From the NCBI GenBank assembly GCA_030618475.1, contig JAUXDG010000006.1:1-28474 (forward strand): 28,474 nucleotides of DNA, given 5' to 3'. Source of the stretch: Gammaproteobacteria bacterium. Its GTDB lineage: Bacteria > Pseudomonadota > Gammaproteobacteria > DSM-19610. The notes beneath the pieces were generated by a model, which saw nothing but the letters and a program-made list of their open reading frames with translations, searched no databases and had not been told where the DNA came from. The translations under genes and the position numbers were made by a program. Shown piece after piece: positions 1-7,831 of this stretch (position 1 is the stretch's first letter; each line of letters starts with the position of its first letter).

Positions 1-1
1 T

Positions 2-1393
2 ATTCGTCAGGTGATACATCCCGAAGATGATTCACTTGCCGCGGATCTGGACAAGGCGGCATTTACCGGCACGGGTGTTCTGAAAGATTCCGGCCAGTTT
101 GACGGCCTGACATCGCAACAGGCTTTCGACGCCATTGCCGGGTATCTGGAGAGCCGGGGTAAGGGACGCAAGACCGTTAATTTCCGTTTGCGCGACTGGG
201 GTGTTTCGCGGCAACGCTACTGGGGTTGCCCGATTCCGATGATCAATTGTCCGTCCTGTGGTCCGGTGCCGGTGTCCGAGGATCAATTGCCGGTCGAGTT
301 GCCGTCCGACGTGGTACTTGAAGGCAGCGGTTCGCCATTGAAGAAAGACCGGGACTTTATTGAAACCACCTGTCCCGCTTGTGGCGCAGCCGCTGAACGC
401 GAAACCGATACCTTCGATACTTTCTTTGAGTCATCCTGGTATTACGCACGCTATACCTGCAATGATTTTGACCAGGGTATGCTGGATGAGCGGGTGAACG
501 ACTGGCTGCCCGTGGATCAGTATATCGGAGGCATTGAACACGCAGTCCTGCACCTGCTTTATGCGCGTTTCTTTCATAAACTGATGCGTGACCTGGGGCT
601 GGTGGAAGGCGATGAACCGTTTCGGCATTTGCTGACCCAGGGCATGGTTAACAAAGACGGTTCAAAGATGTCCAAATCAAAGGGTAATACGGTGGACCCG
701 CAGGCATTGATGGATAAGTACGGCGCCGATACTGTACGCCTGTTCATGATGTTCGCAGCGCCACCGGAGCAGTCACTGGAGTGGTCGGATTCCGGGGTCG
801 AAGGCGCGTCGCGTTTCCTGAATCGTTTGTGGAAAGCGGTGTTTAGCCATGTATCCGGCGGAGCGGCGCCGCTGCTTGATGCTGATGCCCTGAATGACAG
901 GCAAAAGGCATTTCGCCGCAAGGTGCACGAGACGGTCCGTAAAGTCGGTGACGATGTCGGTCGGCGTTATACTTTCAATACCGCTATCGCCGCCAACATG
1001 GAATTGCTCAACGAAGTCGGAAGGTTTAAGGATGATTCGCACTCGGGGCGGGCGGTGCTGCAGGAAGCGCTGCAGCTTGTTGTTTTGATGTTGTCTCCGA
1101 TTGTGCCGCATATCAGTCAGCCCTTATGGCTGGCACTGGGGCACGCTGACAGTGTGGTCGACCAGGCATGGCCGCAAGCCGATGAGGCTGCGCTGGTCAA
1201 AGACAGTGTCGAACTTGTTGTACAGGTGAACGGTAAAGTGCGCGGCAGGATTTCGGTTGCTGCAGATGCCGGTGATGAGCTTGTTATCGATACCGCGTTG
1301 GCGGAGCCTAACGTAAAGCGGTTCATGCAAGGCAAGGCGCTGCGTAAGGCCATTGTGGTTGCCGGCCGGTTGGTGAATCTGGTGACTTCTTGA
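2..1393 (+). CDS. leuS: Leucyl-tRNA synthetase, C-terminal half (5' end outside window)
   Basis: Class I aminoacyl-tRNA synthetase that charges tRNA-Leu in the cytoplasm. The frame is already open at base 2, so the first visible GTG (11) is not the start; about 463 residues of a protein usually near 860 are present. In order one sees the end of the editing domain, the return to the Rossmann core (WGVSRQRYWG), a leucine-specific insert with two Cys pairs (CPSCG and CPACG), the HAVLHLLYARFF stretch, the KMSKS ATP-binding signature at bases 665-679, the anticodon-binding helical domain, and a C-terminal tRNA-binding domain with VQVNGKVRGR. The next gene, lptE, follows after 16 bases, the usual gammaproteobacterial leuS-lptE-holA order. 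Family assignment is secure; only the N-terminus is unseen. Confidence 0.98.
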   Translation: MRQVIHPEDDSLAADLDKAAFTGTGVLKDSGQFDGLTSQQAFDAIAGYLESRGKGRKTVNFRLRDWGVSRQRYWGCPIPMINCPSCGPVPVSEDQLPVELPSDVVLEGSGSPLKKDRDFIETTCPACGAAAERETDTFDTFFESSWYYARYTCNDFDQGMLDERVNDWLPVDQYIGGIEHAVLHLLYARFFHKLMRDLGLVEGDEPFRHLLTQGMVNKDGSKMSKSKGNTVDPQALMDKYGADTVRLFMMFAAPPEQSLEWSDSGVEGASRFLNRLWKAVFSHVSGGAAPLLDADALNDRQKAFRRKVHETVRKVGDDVGRRYTFNTAIAANMELLNEVGRFKDDSHSGRAVLQEALQLVVLMLSPIVPHISQPLWLALGHADSVVDQAWPQADEAALVKDSVELVVQVNGKVRGRISVAADAGDELVIDTALAEPNVKRFMQGKALRKAIVVAGRLVNLVTS

Positions 1394-1409
1394 GGAAAGA
1401 AAAACAGCG

Positions 1410-1919
1410 ATGAAACCGAAGCAATCTCTACTTGTAACAGCTATCGCTTTACTGCTTGGCTTACTGCCAGCCTGTGGTTTTCACTTGCGTGGAGAGGTTG
1501 AATTGCCGCCTGCCTTACAGGAAACCTACCTGGAGTCGAAAAATCCCTACACGGGCATGGCGCGGGCGCTGCGCGTTGAGCTGGAAGCGGCCGGTGGTAC
1601 GATCATGGAGAGCGGTGAACATAGCTCGGCAGTTTTGCATATTGTCAGGGAGATTTCCGAAAACCGCATACTGTCGGTCGGCAGTACCGGTAAAGCCAGT
1701 GAGTACGAATTGTTCAACGAAGTTGTTTTCTCGCTCAGTGATGCAGAGGGTAAGGTGCTGATAAAACCGCAATCGCTGCGTATGACCCGTGACCTGGTAT
1801 TTGATGAAACCGAATTGCTGGGCAAGATTTCTGAAGCCGAGGGTATCCACAGACAGATGCGCAGGAATATGGCGCGCCAGATCATTATCCGTATCGGCGC
1901 AGGGCTGCGCCAGCAATGA
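1410..1919 (+). CDS. lptE: LPS-assembly lipoprotein LptE
   Basis: Outer-membrane lipoprotein that plugs the LptD barrel and helps deliver lipopolysaccharide to the cell surface. The 169-residue protein starts with a lipoprotein signal peptide: basic MKPKQ, a hydrophobic core, then a lipobox ending LLPAC followed by GFHLRG, the classic start of mature LptE. Length matches the family. A purine-rich ribosome site (GAGGAAAG, 1392-1399) sits inside and just after the leuS stop and supports ATG 1410. The stop overlaps the start of holA by 4 bases, so the two are probably translationally coupled. Regulation beyond the operon cannot be seen. Confidence 0.95.
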   Translation: MKPKQSLLVTAIALLLGLLPACGFHLRGEVELPPALQETYLESKNPYTGMARALRVELEAAGGTIMESGEHSSAVLHIVREISENRILSVGSTGKASEYELFNEVVFSLSDAEGKVLIKPQSLRMTRDLVFDETELLGKISEAEGIHRQMRRNMARQIIIRIGAGLRQQ

Positions 1920-2944
1920 CACAGTTGCGCGCCGATCAGCTTGCCAGGCAGCTGGCCGGTGGTTTATCGCCTGTCTATTTTATTCACGGTGACGAAACCC
2001 TGCTGGTCGGTGAGTGTGCGGATGCGGTGCGCGCCGCGACTCGCGAACAGGGTTATAGCGATCGCCAGGTGCTCAGCGCTGACACCGGTTTTGACTGGAA
2101 CAGCCTGTCAGCGGCTTCGGACAGCCTGTCACTGTTTTCTGAAAGACGTATTCTGGAGTTACGTTTGCCGACCGGTAAACCGGGCAGAGAGGGCGCCAGG
2201 GCGCTGTGTGAGTATACCGGGCGGCTGCCGGAAGACACTGTGTTGCTGGTTATTTCGGCAAAACTGGAAGCTGCTGCGCGAAAGAGCAAGTGGGTGCAGG
2301 CGCTGGATAAAGTGGGTGTTTCGGTGCCGGTGTGGCCGGTTGAGACGGCCCGGTTGCCCGCCTGGATCGATCGGCGCATGCGGGCACATAAAATGCTGCC
2401 AGATCGGGACGCACTGCAACTGATAGCGGATCGTGTGGAGGGGAACCTGCTGGCAGCTGCCCAGGAAATCGAAAAGCTCTACCTGCTGCACGGGCCTGGT
2501 CCGCTGGACCTGGAAACCGTTGCAGAACTGGTTGCCGACAGTGCACGTTACGATATCTTCGCGCTGGTGGATGCGGCGCTGGCAGGCGATGCTGTCTATG
2601 CCCAGCGAGTTCTGGCCGGACTGCGTGCTGAGGGGGTCGAACCGGTTCTGCTGTTGTGGGCCTTGTCGAGAGAGATTCGATCCCTGGCGTCGATGGCGAG
2701 GGCTGTTCAGGGAGGTATGCCGCTGGGCCGGGTGCTGACGGAGCGGCGTGTGTGGGAAAAACGCAAACCCCTGATCAGTGGCGTATTACAGCGTATACGT
2801 GGACGTCAGTGGTGGGTTCTGTTGCAGCGTTGCGCGGTTATCGACCGTGTTATCAAGGGGCGCGCGCCGGGCAGCGTCTGGGATGAGCTGTTACAATTGA
2901 CATTGCGGCTTGCCGGTGTGTCTTCGCTAGCGGTTTCCGCCTGA
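1916..2944 (+). CDS. holA: DNA polymerase III delta subunit
   Basis: Clamp-loader subunit that opens the beta sliding clamp during DNA replication. The 342-residue protein shows the family's N-terminal pattern (LSPVYFIHGDETLLVGE), the AAA+-like middle part with DTVLLVISAKLE, and the C-terminal helical collar domain (LLWALSREIRSL). Length is normal for HolA. ATG 1916 overlaps the lptE stop by 4 bases (ATGA). It sits between lptE and proA, as in many gammaproteobacteria. The assignment rests on family pattern and gene order, both of which agree. Confidence 0.94.
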   Translation: MTQLRADQLARQLAGGLSPVYFIHGDETLLVGECADAVRAATREQGYSDRQVLSADTGFDWNSLSAASDSLSLFSERRILELRLPTGKPGREGARALCEYTGRLPEDTVLLVISAKLEAAARKSKWVQALDKVGVSVPVWPVETARLPAWIDRRMRAHKMLPDRDALQLIADRVEGNLLAAAQEIEKLYLLHGPGPLDLETVAELVADSARYDIFALVDAALAGDAVYAQRVLAGLRAEGVEPVLLLWALSREIRSLASMARAVQGGMPLGRVLTERRVWEKRKPLISGVLQRIRGRQWWVLLQRCAVIDRVIKGRAPGSVWDELLQLTLRLAGVSSLAVSA

Positions 2945-2961
2945 ATCTGACAGAGTGTGAT

Positions 2962-4245
2962 ATGACTGAAACAGCAGAATCCGTGAGTTTCGATGTGCCC
3001 AGCTACATGCGGGAGCTGGGGCGGTGCGCCCGCCAGGCGTCGCGCTTGGTGGGTCGCGCGGAAAGCGGGGACAAAAATGCTGCGCTGTATGCGATCGCTG
3101 ACGCCATCGTGGCGGACAGGGTGCAGCTGGCGGCGGAGAACCGGAAAGATCTGCAGGCCGGCAAACAACGTGGTCTGGATGCCGCACTGCTCGACCGCCT
3201 GGAATTGACCGACGCGCGCATCGACGCCATGGCCGAGGGCTTGCGCCAGATCGCCGCGCTGGACGATCCGGTGGGTGCCATCAGTGATCTGAATTACCGT
3301 CCATCCGGTATCCAGGTGGGACGCATGCGCGTACCACTGGGGGTTATCGGCATCATTTACGAATCACGTCCCAACGTAACGGCCGATGCGGCGGGTTTAT
3401 GTCTGAAGTCGGGCAACGCCTGTATTCTGCGCGGTGGTTCCGAGGCGCTGCATTCCAACCAGGCATTAGCAGGCTGCATTAAAAAGGGCCTGCAACAGGC
3501 TGGATTGCCGGCCACTGCCGTACAGGTGGTGGCGACCACGGATCGTGCGGCGGTCGGTGAACTGCTCAAGCTGGAAGAGTTTGTGGATGTCATTGTACCG
3601 CGGGGTGGCAAAGGGCTGATTGAGCGTATCAGTCGCGAGTCACGAATTCCGGTGATTAAACATCTGCATGGTGTTTGTCATACCTATATCGACGATCAGG
3701 CCGATATTGATAAAGCCGTAAAGGTTGCTTTTAACGCCAAGACCCAGCGCTATGGTACCTGCAACACCATGGAAACGCTGCTGGTCGCAGAGGGCATCGC
3801 CGAGCGTGTATTACCGCTGTTGGGCCGCATGTATCGGGACGCCGGCGTCGAGTTGCGCGGCTGTGAGCGCAGCCGGCAGATCCTCAATGATATCAATGCG
3901 GCGCAAGACTCCGATTGGAACGAAGAATACCTGGCGCCAATCCTGTCGGTGCGGGTGGTGGCTGATCTGGATGCCGCCATTGACCACATCGAGAAATTCG
4001 GTTCCCGGCATACCGATGTAATTGTCAGCGAGAATATCACTCGCGCCCGGCGTTTTTTGCGTGAAGTCGATTCCAGCTCGGTCATGGTCAATGCCTCTTC
4101 GCGATTTGCAGACGGCTTTGAGTATGGTCTGGGCGCAGAAATCGGCATCAGCACCGACAAGTTGCACGCGCGCGGGCCGGTCGGGCTGGAGGGCCTCACG
4201 ACCCTGAAGTTCATCGTGTTCGGTGACGGCCATATCAGGGTTTAA
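2962..4245 (+). CDS. proA: Gamma-glutamyl phosphate reductase (proline biosynthesis)
   Basis: NADPH-dependent enzyme of the aldehyde dehydrogenase superfamily that reduces gamma-glutamyl phosphate to glutamate semialdehyde, the second step of proline synthesis. The 427-residue protein has the expected length. Visible signatures are GVIGIIYESRPNVT near residues 128-141, the LRGGSEALHSN cofactor loop, and the catalytic cysteine C267 in the YGTCNTMET motif. It ends with the family's GLTTLKF stretch. The start at ATG 2962 lacks a strong ribosome site; the gene follows holA by 17 bases and may depend on read-through translation. proB is not in the window. Confidence 0.97.
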   Translation: MTETAESVSFDVPSYMRELGRCARQASRLVGRAESGDKNAALYAIADAIVADRVQLAAENRKDLQAGKQRGLDAALLDRLELTDARIDAMAEGLRQIAALDDPVGAISDLNYRPSGIQVGRMRVPLGVIGIIYESRPNVTADAAGLCLKSGNACILRGGSEALHSNQALAGCIKKGLQQAGLPATAVQVVATTDRAAVGELLKLEEFVDVIVPRGGKGLIERISRESRIPVIKHLHGVCHTYIDDQADIDKAVKVAFNAKTQRYGTCNTMETLLVAEGIAERVLPLLGRMYRDAGVELRGCERSRQILNDINAAQDSDWNEEYLAPILSVRVVADLDAAIDHIEKFGSRHTDVIVSENITRARRFLREVDSSSVMVNASSRFADGFEYGLGAEIGISTDKLHARGPVGLEGLTTLKFIVFGDGHIRV

Positions 4246-4263
4246 GGTTCCTTAATTAAACCC

Positions 4264-4893
4264 ATGATCTGTATCCTCGGCGGTACTTTCGATCCCGTTC
4301 ATTTTGGTCATTTGCGGCCAGCGCTGGACGTGCAGCAGGCGCTCGAGATTCCCCGCGTACACCTGCTGCCATGCCGGGTTCCACCGCACCGTGATCCGCC
4401 GCAGGGTTCACCGGAACAGCGACTGGAACTGTTACGGCTGGCGGTAGCGGATGAACCGGCGTTGGACATAGATACACGGGAGCTGGGCCGTGAAGGACCG
4501 TCTTACATGGTGGATACCCTGGAGTCGTTGCGCGCGGAAAAGGGTGAGAAATCCCTGTGTCTGGCATTGGGAATGGATGCCTTGCTGGGCCTGCAGAGCT
4601 GGTATCGCTGGCGGGAGATCGCAAAATTGTGCCATCTGGTGGTGATGCAACGACCGGGCAGGCAGTGGCCGAAACAGGGTGCGCTGGCGGACCTGGTCAG
4701 TAAAGCGCGCACCGGGGCACTCAGGCAGCTACATGAACGGCCGGCCGGTTGCATTTTCGGCGTTCCGGTCACCCAGATGGCTGTTTCATCGACCCGGATC
4801 CGGGAATTACTGGCGGCCGGGAAAAGTCCGCGTTACCTGCTACCGGATGCTGTCTTGAACCGCATTAAGCAAGAGAAATGGTATGCAAACTGA
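4264..4893 (+). CDS. nadD: Nicotinate-nucleotide adenylyltransferase
   Basis: Transfers AMP from ATP to nicotinate mononucleotide, making deamido-NAD in the NAD synthesis pathway. The 209-residue protein begins with the nucleotidyltransferase signature GGTFDPVHFGHL (residues 6-17, including the (H/T)xGH-type motif) and carries the second signature SSTRIRE near the C-terminus. Length is typical for bacterial NadD. It lies 18 bases after proA and overlaps the start of rsfS by 11 bases. The nadD-rsfS-rlmH order is common across proteobacteria. Confidence 0.97.
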   Translation: MICILGGTFDPVHFGHLRPALDVQQALEIPRVHLLPCRVPPHRDPPQGSPEQRLELLRLAVADEPALDIDTRELGREGPSYMVDTLESLRAEKGEKSLCLALGMDALLGLQSWYRWREIAKLCHLVVMQRPGRQWPKQGALADLVSKARTGALRQLHERPAGCIFGVPVTQMAVSSTRIRELLAAGKSPRYLLPDAVLNRIKQEKWYAN

Positions 4894-5236
4894 TGAATTG
4901 AAAGACACCGTGCTACAGGCGCTGGAAGACCTGAAAGCCACTGATATCGTTGAATTGGATGTGCGTAACATGACGTCGGTCACGGACATCATGATTATCG
5001 CCAGCGGTACATCGAACCGACATGTCAAGTCGATCGCCAATGCTGTTGTGACGGCCTGTAAAAAGGCAGGTGTTCCAGCCCTGGGTGTCGAGGGCGAGCG
5101 TGAAGGTGAATGGGTGCTGGTTGATCTGGCTGATGTGGTTGTGCACGTCATGCAGCCACGTATCCGTGAGTTTTATGCCCTGGAAAAACTCTGGGCACTG
5201 ACAGAAGAGAGCCGGGGAAAAAGTGAGCAGGGTTGA
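4883..5236 (+). CDS. rsfS: Ribosomal silencing factor RsfS
   Basis: Binds ribosomal protein uL14 on the large subunit and blocks subunit joining, lowering translation in starved cells. The 117-residue protein shows the RsfS (Iojap) core: DIVELDVRNMTSVTDIMIIASGTSNRHVKSIA, followed by GVEGEREGEWVLVDLADVVVHVM (quoted here only as landmarks near residues 19-50 and 74-96). Length fits. It overlaps nadD by 11 bases at its start, and is followed at once by rlmH, which supports co-expression. Confidence 0.96.
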   Translation: MQTDELKDTVLQALEDLKATDIVELDVRNMTSVTDIMIIASGTSNRHVKSIANAVVTACKKAGVPALGVEGEREGEWVLVDLADVVVHVMQPRIREFYALEKLWALTEESRGKSEQG

Positions 5237-5241
5237 AGTCT

Positions 5242-5712
5242 ATGATTATCAACCTCATCGCCATCGGAAACCGCATGCCGGCGTGGGTGAATGAGGGTTA
5301 CCGGGAATACGCACGTCGCTTGCCGCGCGAATGCCGCCTGAATCTCAGCGAAATCCCGCTTCGACAGCGTGTCAAATCGAAAACCGTGGAGCGGGCTGTG
5401 GCCGAGGAAGGCAAGCGCATGCTCGCTGCACTTTCACCTGGCGAGCACGTCATTGCATTGGATGTAAAAGGCCGCAGCTGGTCGACCGAACAGCTGGCCG
5501 GGCAGTTCCAGCAATGGATGCAGGAGGGGCGTGGTATCAGCCTGCTGATCGGGGGTCCCGACGGCTTGTCGGGCCCGTGTCTCGAGCGCGCCCAGCAGCG
5601 CTGGTCGCTGTCACCATTAACCCTGCCGCATGCTCTGGTGCGCGTACTGCTCGCTGAACAGCTGTACCGTGCCTGGACAGTGATGGTCGGCCACCCCTAT
5701 CACCGCGCCTGA
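5242..5712 (+). CDS. rlmH: 23S rRNA pseudouridine-1915 N3-methyltransferase
   Basis: SPOUT-class methyltransferase that modifies pseudouridine 1915 in helix 69 of 23S rRNA, using S-adenosylmethionine. ATG 5242 gives 156 residues, close to the 155 of E. coli, and a standard start MIINLIAIGNRMPAWV; a TTG at 5233 in the same frame would add three residues but overlaps the rsfS stop. AGCAGGG (5226-5232) is well placed for the ATG. The SAM-binding knot shows LLIGGPDGL and the protein ends with the diagnostic HPYHR. Its stop overlaps the maf start by one base (TGATG). Confidence 0.95.
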   Translation: MIINLIAIGNRMPAWVNEGYREYARRLPRECRLNLSEIPLRQRVKSKTVERAVAEEGKRMLAALSPGEHVIALDVKGRSWSTEQLAGQFQQWMQEGRGISLLIGGPDGLSGPCLERAQQRWSLSPLTLPHALVRVLLAEQLYRAWTVMVGHPYHRA

Positions 5713-6281
5713 TGATTATTCTGGCCTCAGGTTCCCCACGGCGTCAGGCGCTTTTACGGCAGATTGGTGTCCGTTTTCGTCAACAGGTCGCAGATGTCGA
5801 TGAAACTCCGCTGGATAATGAATCAGCACAGGATTACGTGGTCCGCCTGGCTGTGGCAAAAGCGTGTGCGGTTCGGCAGCAATCCGGTGATGATAAAGCG
5901 CCGGTGCTCGGCGCCGATACCGCCGTTGTAGTCGATGGTAGACTGTTAGGGAAACCGGCTGATCTGGCCCATGCCCGGGACATGTTGCAACTGCTGTCGG
6001 GTCGCAGACACCAGGTGTTGAGCGCGGTGGCTGTGGTGCAGGATCGGCAGGCCGTAGCTGCCAGCGTCAGTAACGTGTGGTTTCGGGCGCTGAGTGAAAA
6101 GGACATTGAGGACTACTGGAAAACCGGGGAACCACGGGATAAGGCAGGAGCCTATGGTATTCAGGGAATCGGAGCCATATTTATCGAACGGCTGGAAGGC
6201 AGTTACTCGGGGGTGATGGGCTTGCCACTTTATGAAACTGCCCGCTTGTTGCAGGATTTTGGTATTCAGGTATTGGATTAG
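5712..6281 (+). CDS. maf: Maf-family nucleoside triphosphate pyrophosphatase (YhdE type)
   Basis: Hydrolyses nucleoside triphosphates, probably dTTP/UTP and modified nucleotides, to monophosphates; proposed to be a house-cleaning enzyme. The 189-residue protein has the Maf start (LASGSPRRQALL), the VDETP motif near residue 30, GADT at 67-70 with the presumed catalytic aspartate D69, and the C-terminal GSYSGVMGLPLYET signature. It is directly upstream of rng, as yhdE is in E. coli, which favours the YhdE rather than the YceF subtype. Its start overlaps the end of rlmH by one base. Confidence 0.94.
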   Translation: MIILASGSPRRQALLRQIGVRFRQQVADVDETPLDNESAQDYVVRLAVAKACAVRQQSGDDKAPVLGADTAVVVDGRLLGKPADLAHARDMLQLLSGRRHQVLSAVAVVQDRQAVAASVSNVWFRALSEKDIEDYWKTGEPRDKAGAYGIQGIGAIFIERLEGSYSGVMGLPLYETARLLQDFGIQVLD

Positions 6282-6293
6282 GCCCGAACGCGA

Positions 6294-7763
6294 ATGACAG
6301 TTGAATTACTGGTAAATGTGACGCCCCAGGAAACCCGTGTTGCGCTGGTCGAGAACGGTATGCTGCAGGAAGTTTTTATCGAACGGACGCGGCGGCGCGG
6401 CCTGGTGGGTAATATCTACAAAGGCCTGGTGAGCCGGGTGTTGCCCGGGATGCAGGCAGCTTTTGTCGACATTGGCCTGGAGAAGGCGGCTTTTCTGCAT
6501 GCTTCTGATATCGCTGTGGCGGTTGATGAAGAAAACATGCAACAGACCGGCAGCGGCGACAGCATTACCCGGCTGTTACATGAAGGTCAGAAAATACTGG
6601 TTCAGGTCATCAAGGATCCGCTGGGTACCAAGGGTGCACGCTTAACGACGCACGTCACCATACCTTCCCGTTACCTGGTGTTTATGCCTGAAGTCCGTAA
6701 CGTAGGTGTGTCGCAGCGAATCGAAGACGAAGCCGAGCGGCAACGCCTGCGTGAGTTCGTGATCGCAGCACGCGGTGATGAGAACAGCGGTGGCTTTATA
6801 TTACGGACTGCGGCGGAAGGTGCCAGTGAAGAAGCGCTTGCCTCCGATCTGCGTTTTCTGCAACGCCTGTGGTCCTCGATTCAGGAACGCATCGAACCGG
6901 CAGGAGCCGGTGACGTTGTGCATGAGGATCTTCCGCTGGTATTACGCGTGTTGCGCGATATATCCGATGCCGATGTGGAGAAACTGCGTATCGATTCACG
7001 AGAGACTTTTCAGCGGGTCGAGAATTTCGTCAGCCAGTTCACACCCGAGCTGGCGGGCAAACTCGAGTATTATCCGGGCGAACGGCCGATCTTCGATCTT
7101 TATAATGTCGATGATGAAATTCAAAAGGCGCTGGATCGTAAAGTGCAGCTGAAATCCGGTGGTCATCTGGTGATTGATCAGACTGAGGCCATGACGACTA
7201 TCGATGTCAATACTGGCGCCTACGTCGGGCACCGGAACCTGGAAGAGACAATTTTCAAAACCAACCTGGAAGCGGCGCAGGCGATCGTGCGTCACTTACG
7301 GCTGCGTAATCTGGGCGGCATGATTATCGTGGATTTTATCGATATGCAGACAGAGGAGCACAAGCGCCAGGTGTTGCGCGCGCTTGAAAAGCATATAGAA
7401 CGCGATCATACCAACTGTCATATCAGCGAAATATCGAATCTTGGCCTGGTTCAGATGACGCGAAAACGCACCCGCGAAAGCCTCGAGCATGTGCTGTGTG
7501 AAACCTGTCCAACCTGCGATGGACGGGCCTCCGTGAAGACGGCAGAAACGGTGTGCTACGAAATATTCAGGGAAATTCTGCGTGAGGCCAGGCAGTTTGA
7601 TGCACAACAGTTGCTGGTGCTGGCATCGCAGGAAGTTGTCGATTTGCTGCTGGATGAAGAATCGACCAGCCTGGCGGAACTCGAGGCGTTTATTGGCAAA
7701 CCGATTAAGTTCCAGGTTGAAGCCTTGTACGCACAGGAACAGTTCGACGTAGTCTTGTTGTAA
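6294..7763 (+). CDS. rng: Ribonuclease G
   Basis: Endoribonuclease of the RNase E/G family that matures the 5' end of 16S rRNA and degrades some mRNAs. The 489 residues equal the E. coli RNase G length, and there is no RNase E-type C-terminal scaffold. An S1 RNA-binding domain lies at about residues 37-127. The two Mg-binding aspartates are visible: D304 in TTIDVNTGA and D347 in IIVDFIDM. The zinc-link cysteines C405 and C408 lie in TCPTC. It sits between maf and yhdP as in other gammaproteobacteria. The start has no obvious strong ribosome site. Confidence 0.97.
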   Translation: MTVELLVNVTPQETRVALVENGMLQEVFIERTRRRGLVGNIYKGLVSRVLPGMQAAFVDIGLEKAAFLHASDIAVAVDEENMQQTGSGDSITRLLHEGQKILVQVIKDPLGTKGARLTTHVTIPSRYLVFMPEVRNVGVSQRIEDEAERQRLREFVIAARGDENSGGFILRTAAEGASEEALASDLRFLQRLWSSIQERIEPAGAGDVVHEDLPLVLRVLRDISDADVEKLRIDSRETFQRVENFVSQFTPELAGKLEYYPGERPIFDLYNVDDEIQKALDRKVQLKSGGHLVIDQTEAMTTIDVNTGAYVGHRNLEETIFKTNLEAAQAIVRHLRLRNLGGMIIVDFIDMQTEEHKRQVLRALEKHIERDHTNCHISEISNLGLVQMTRKRTRESLEHVLCETCPTCDGRASVKTAETVCYEIFREILREARQFDAQQLLVLASQEVVDLLLDEESTSLAELEAFIGKPIKFQVEALYAQEQFDVVLL

Positions 7764-7831
7764 GGCGTAGTAATGTGGTGAGTCAATTAATTTTCAATTT
7801 ATTCGAGCCTGGGGTCACCAGGTAGATTCCA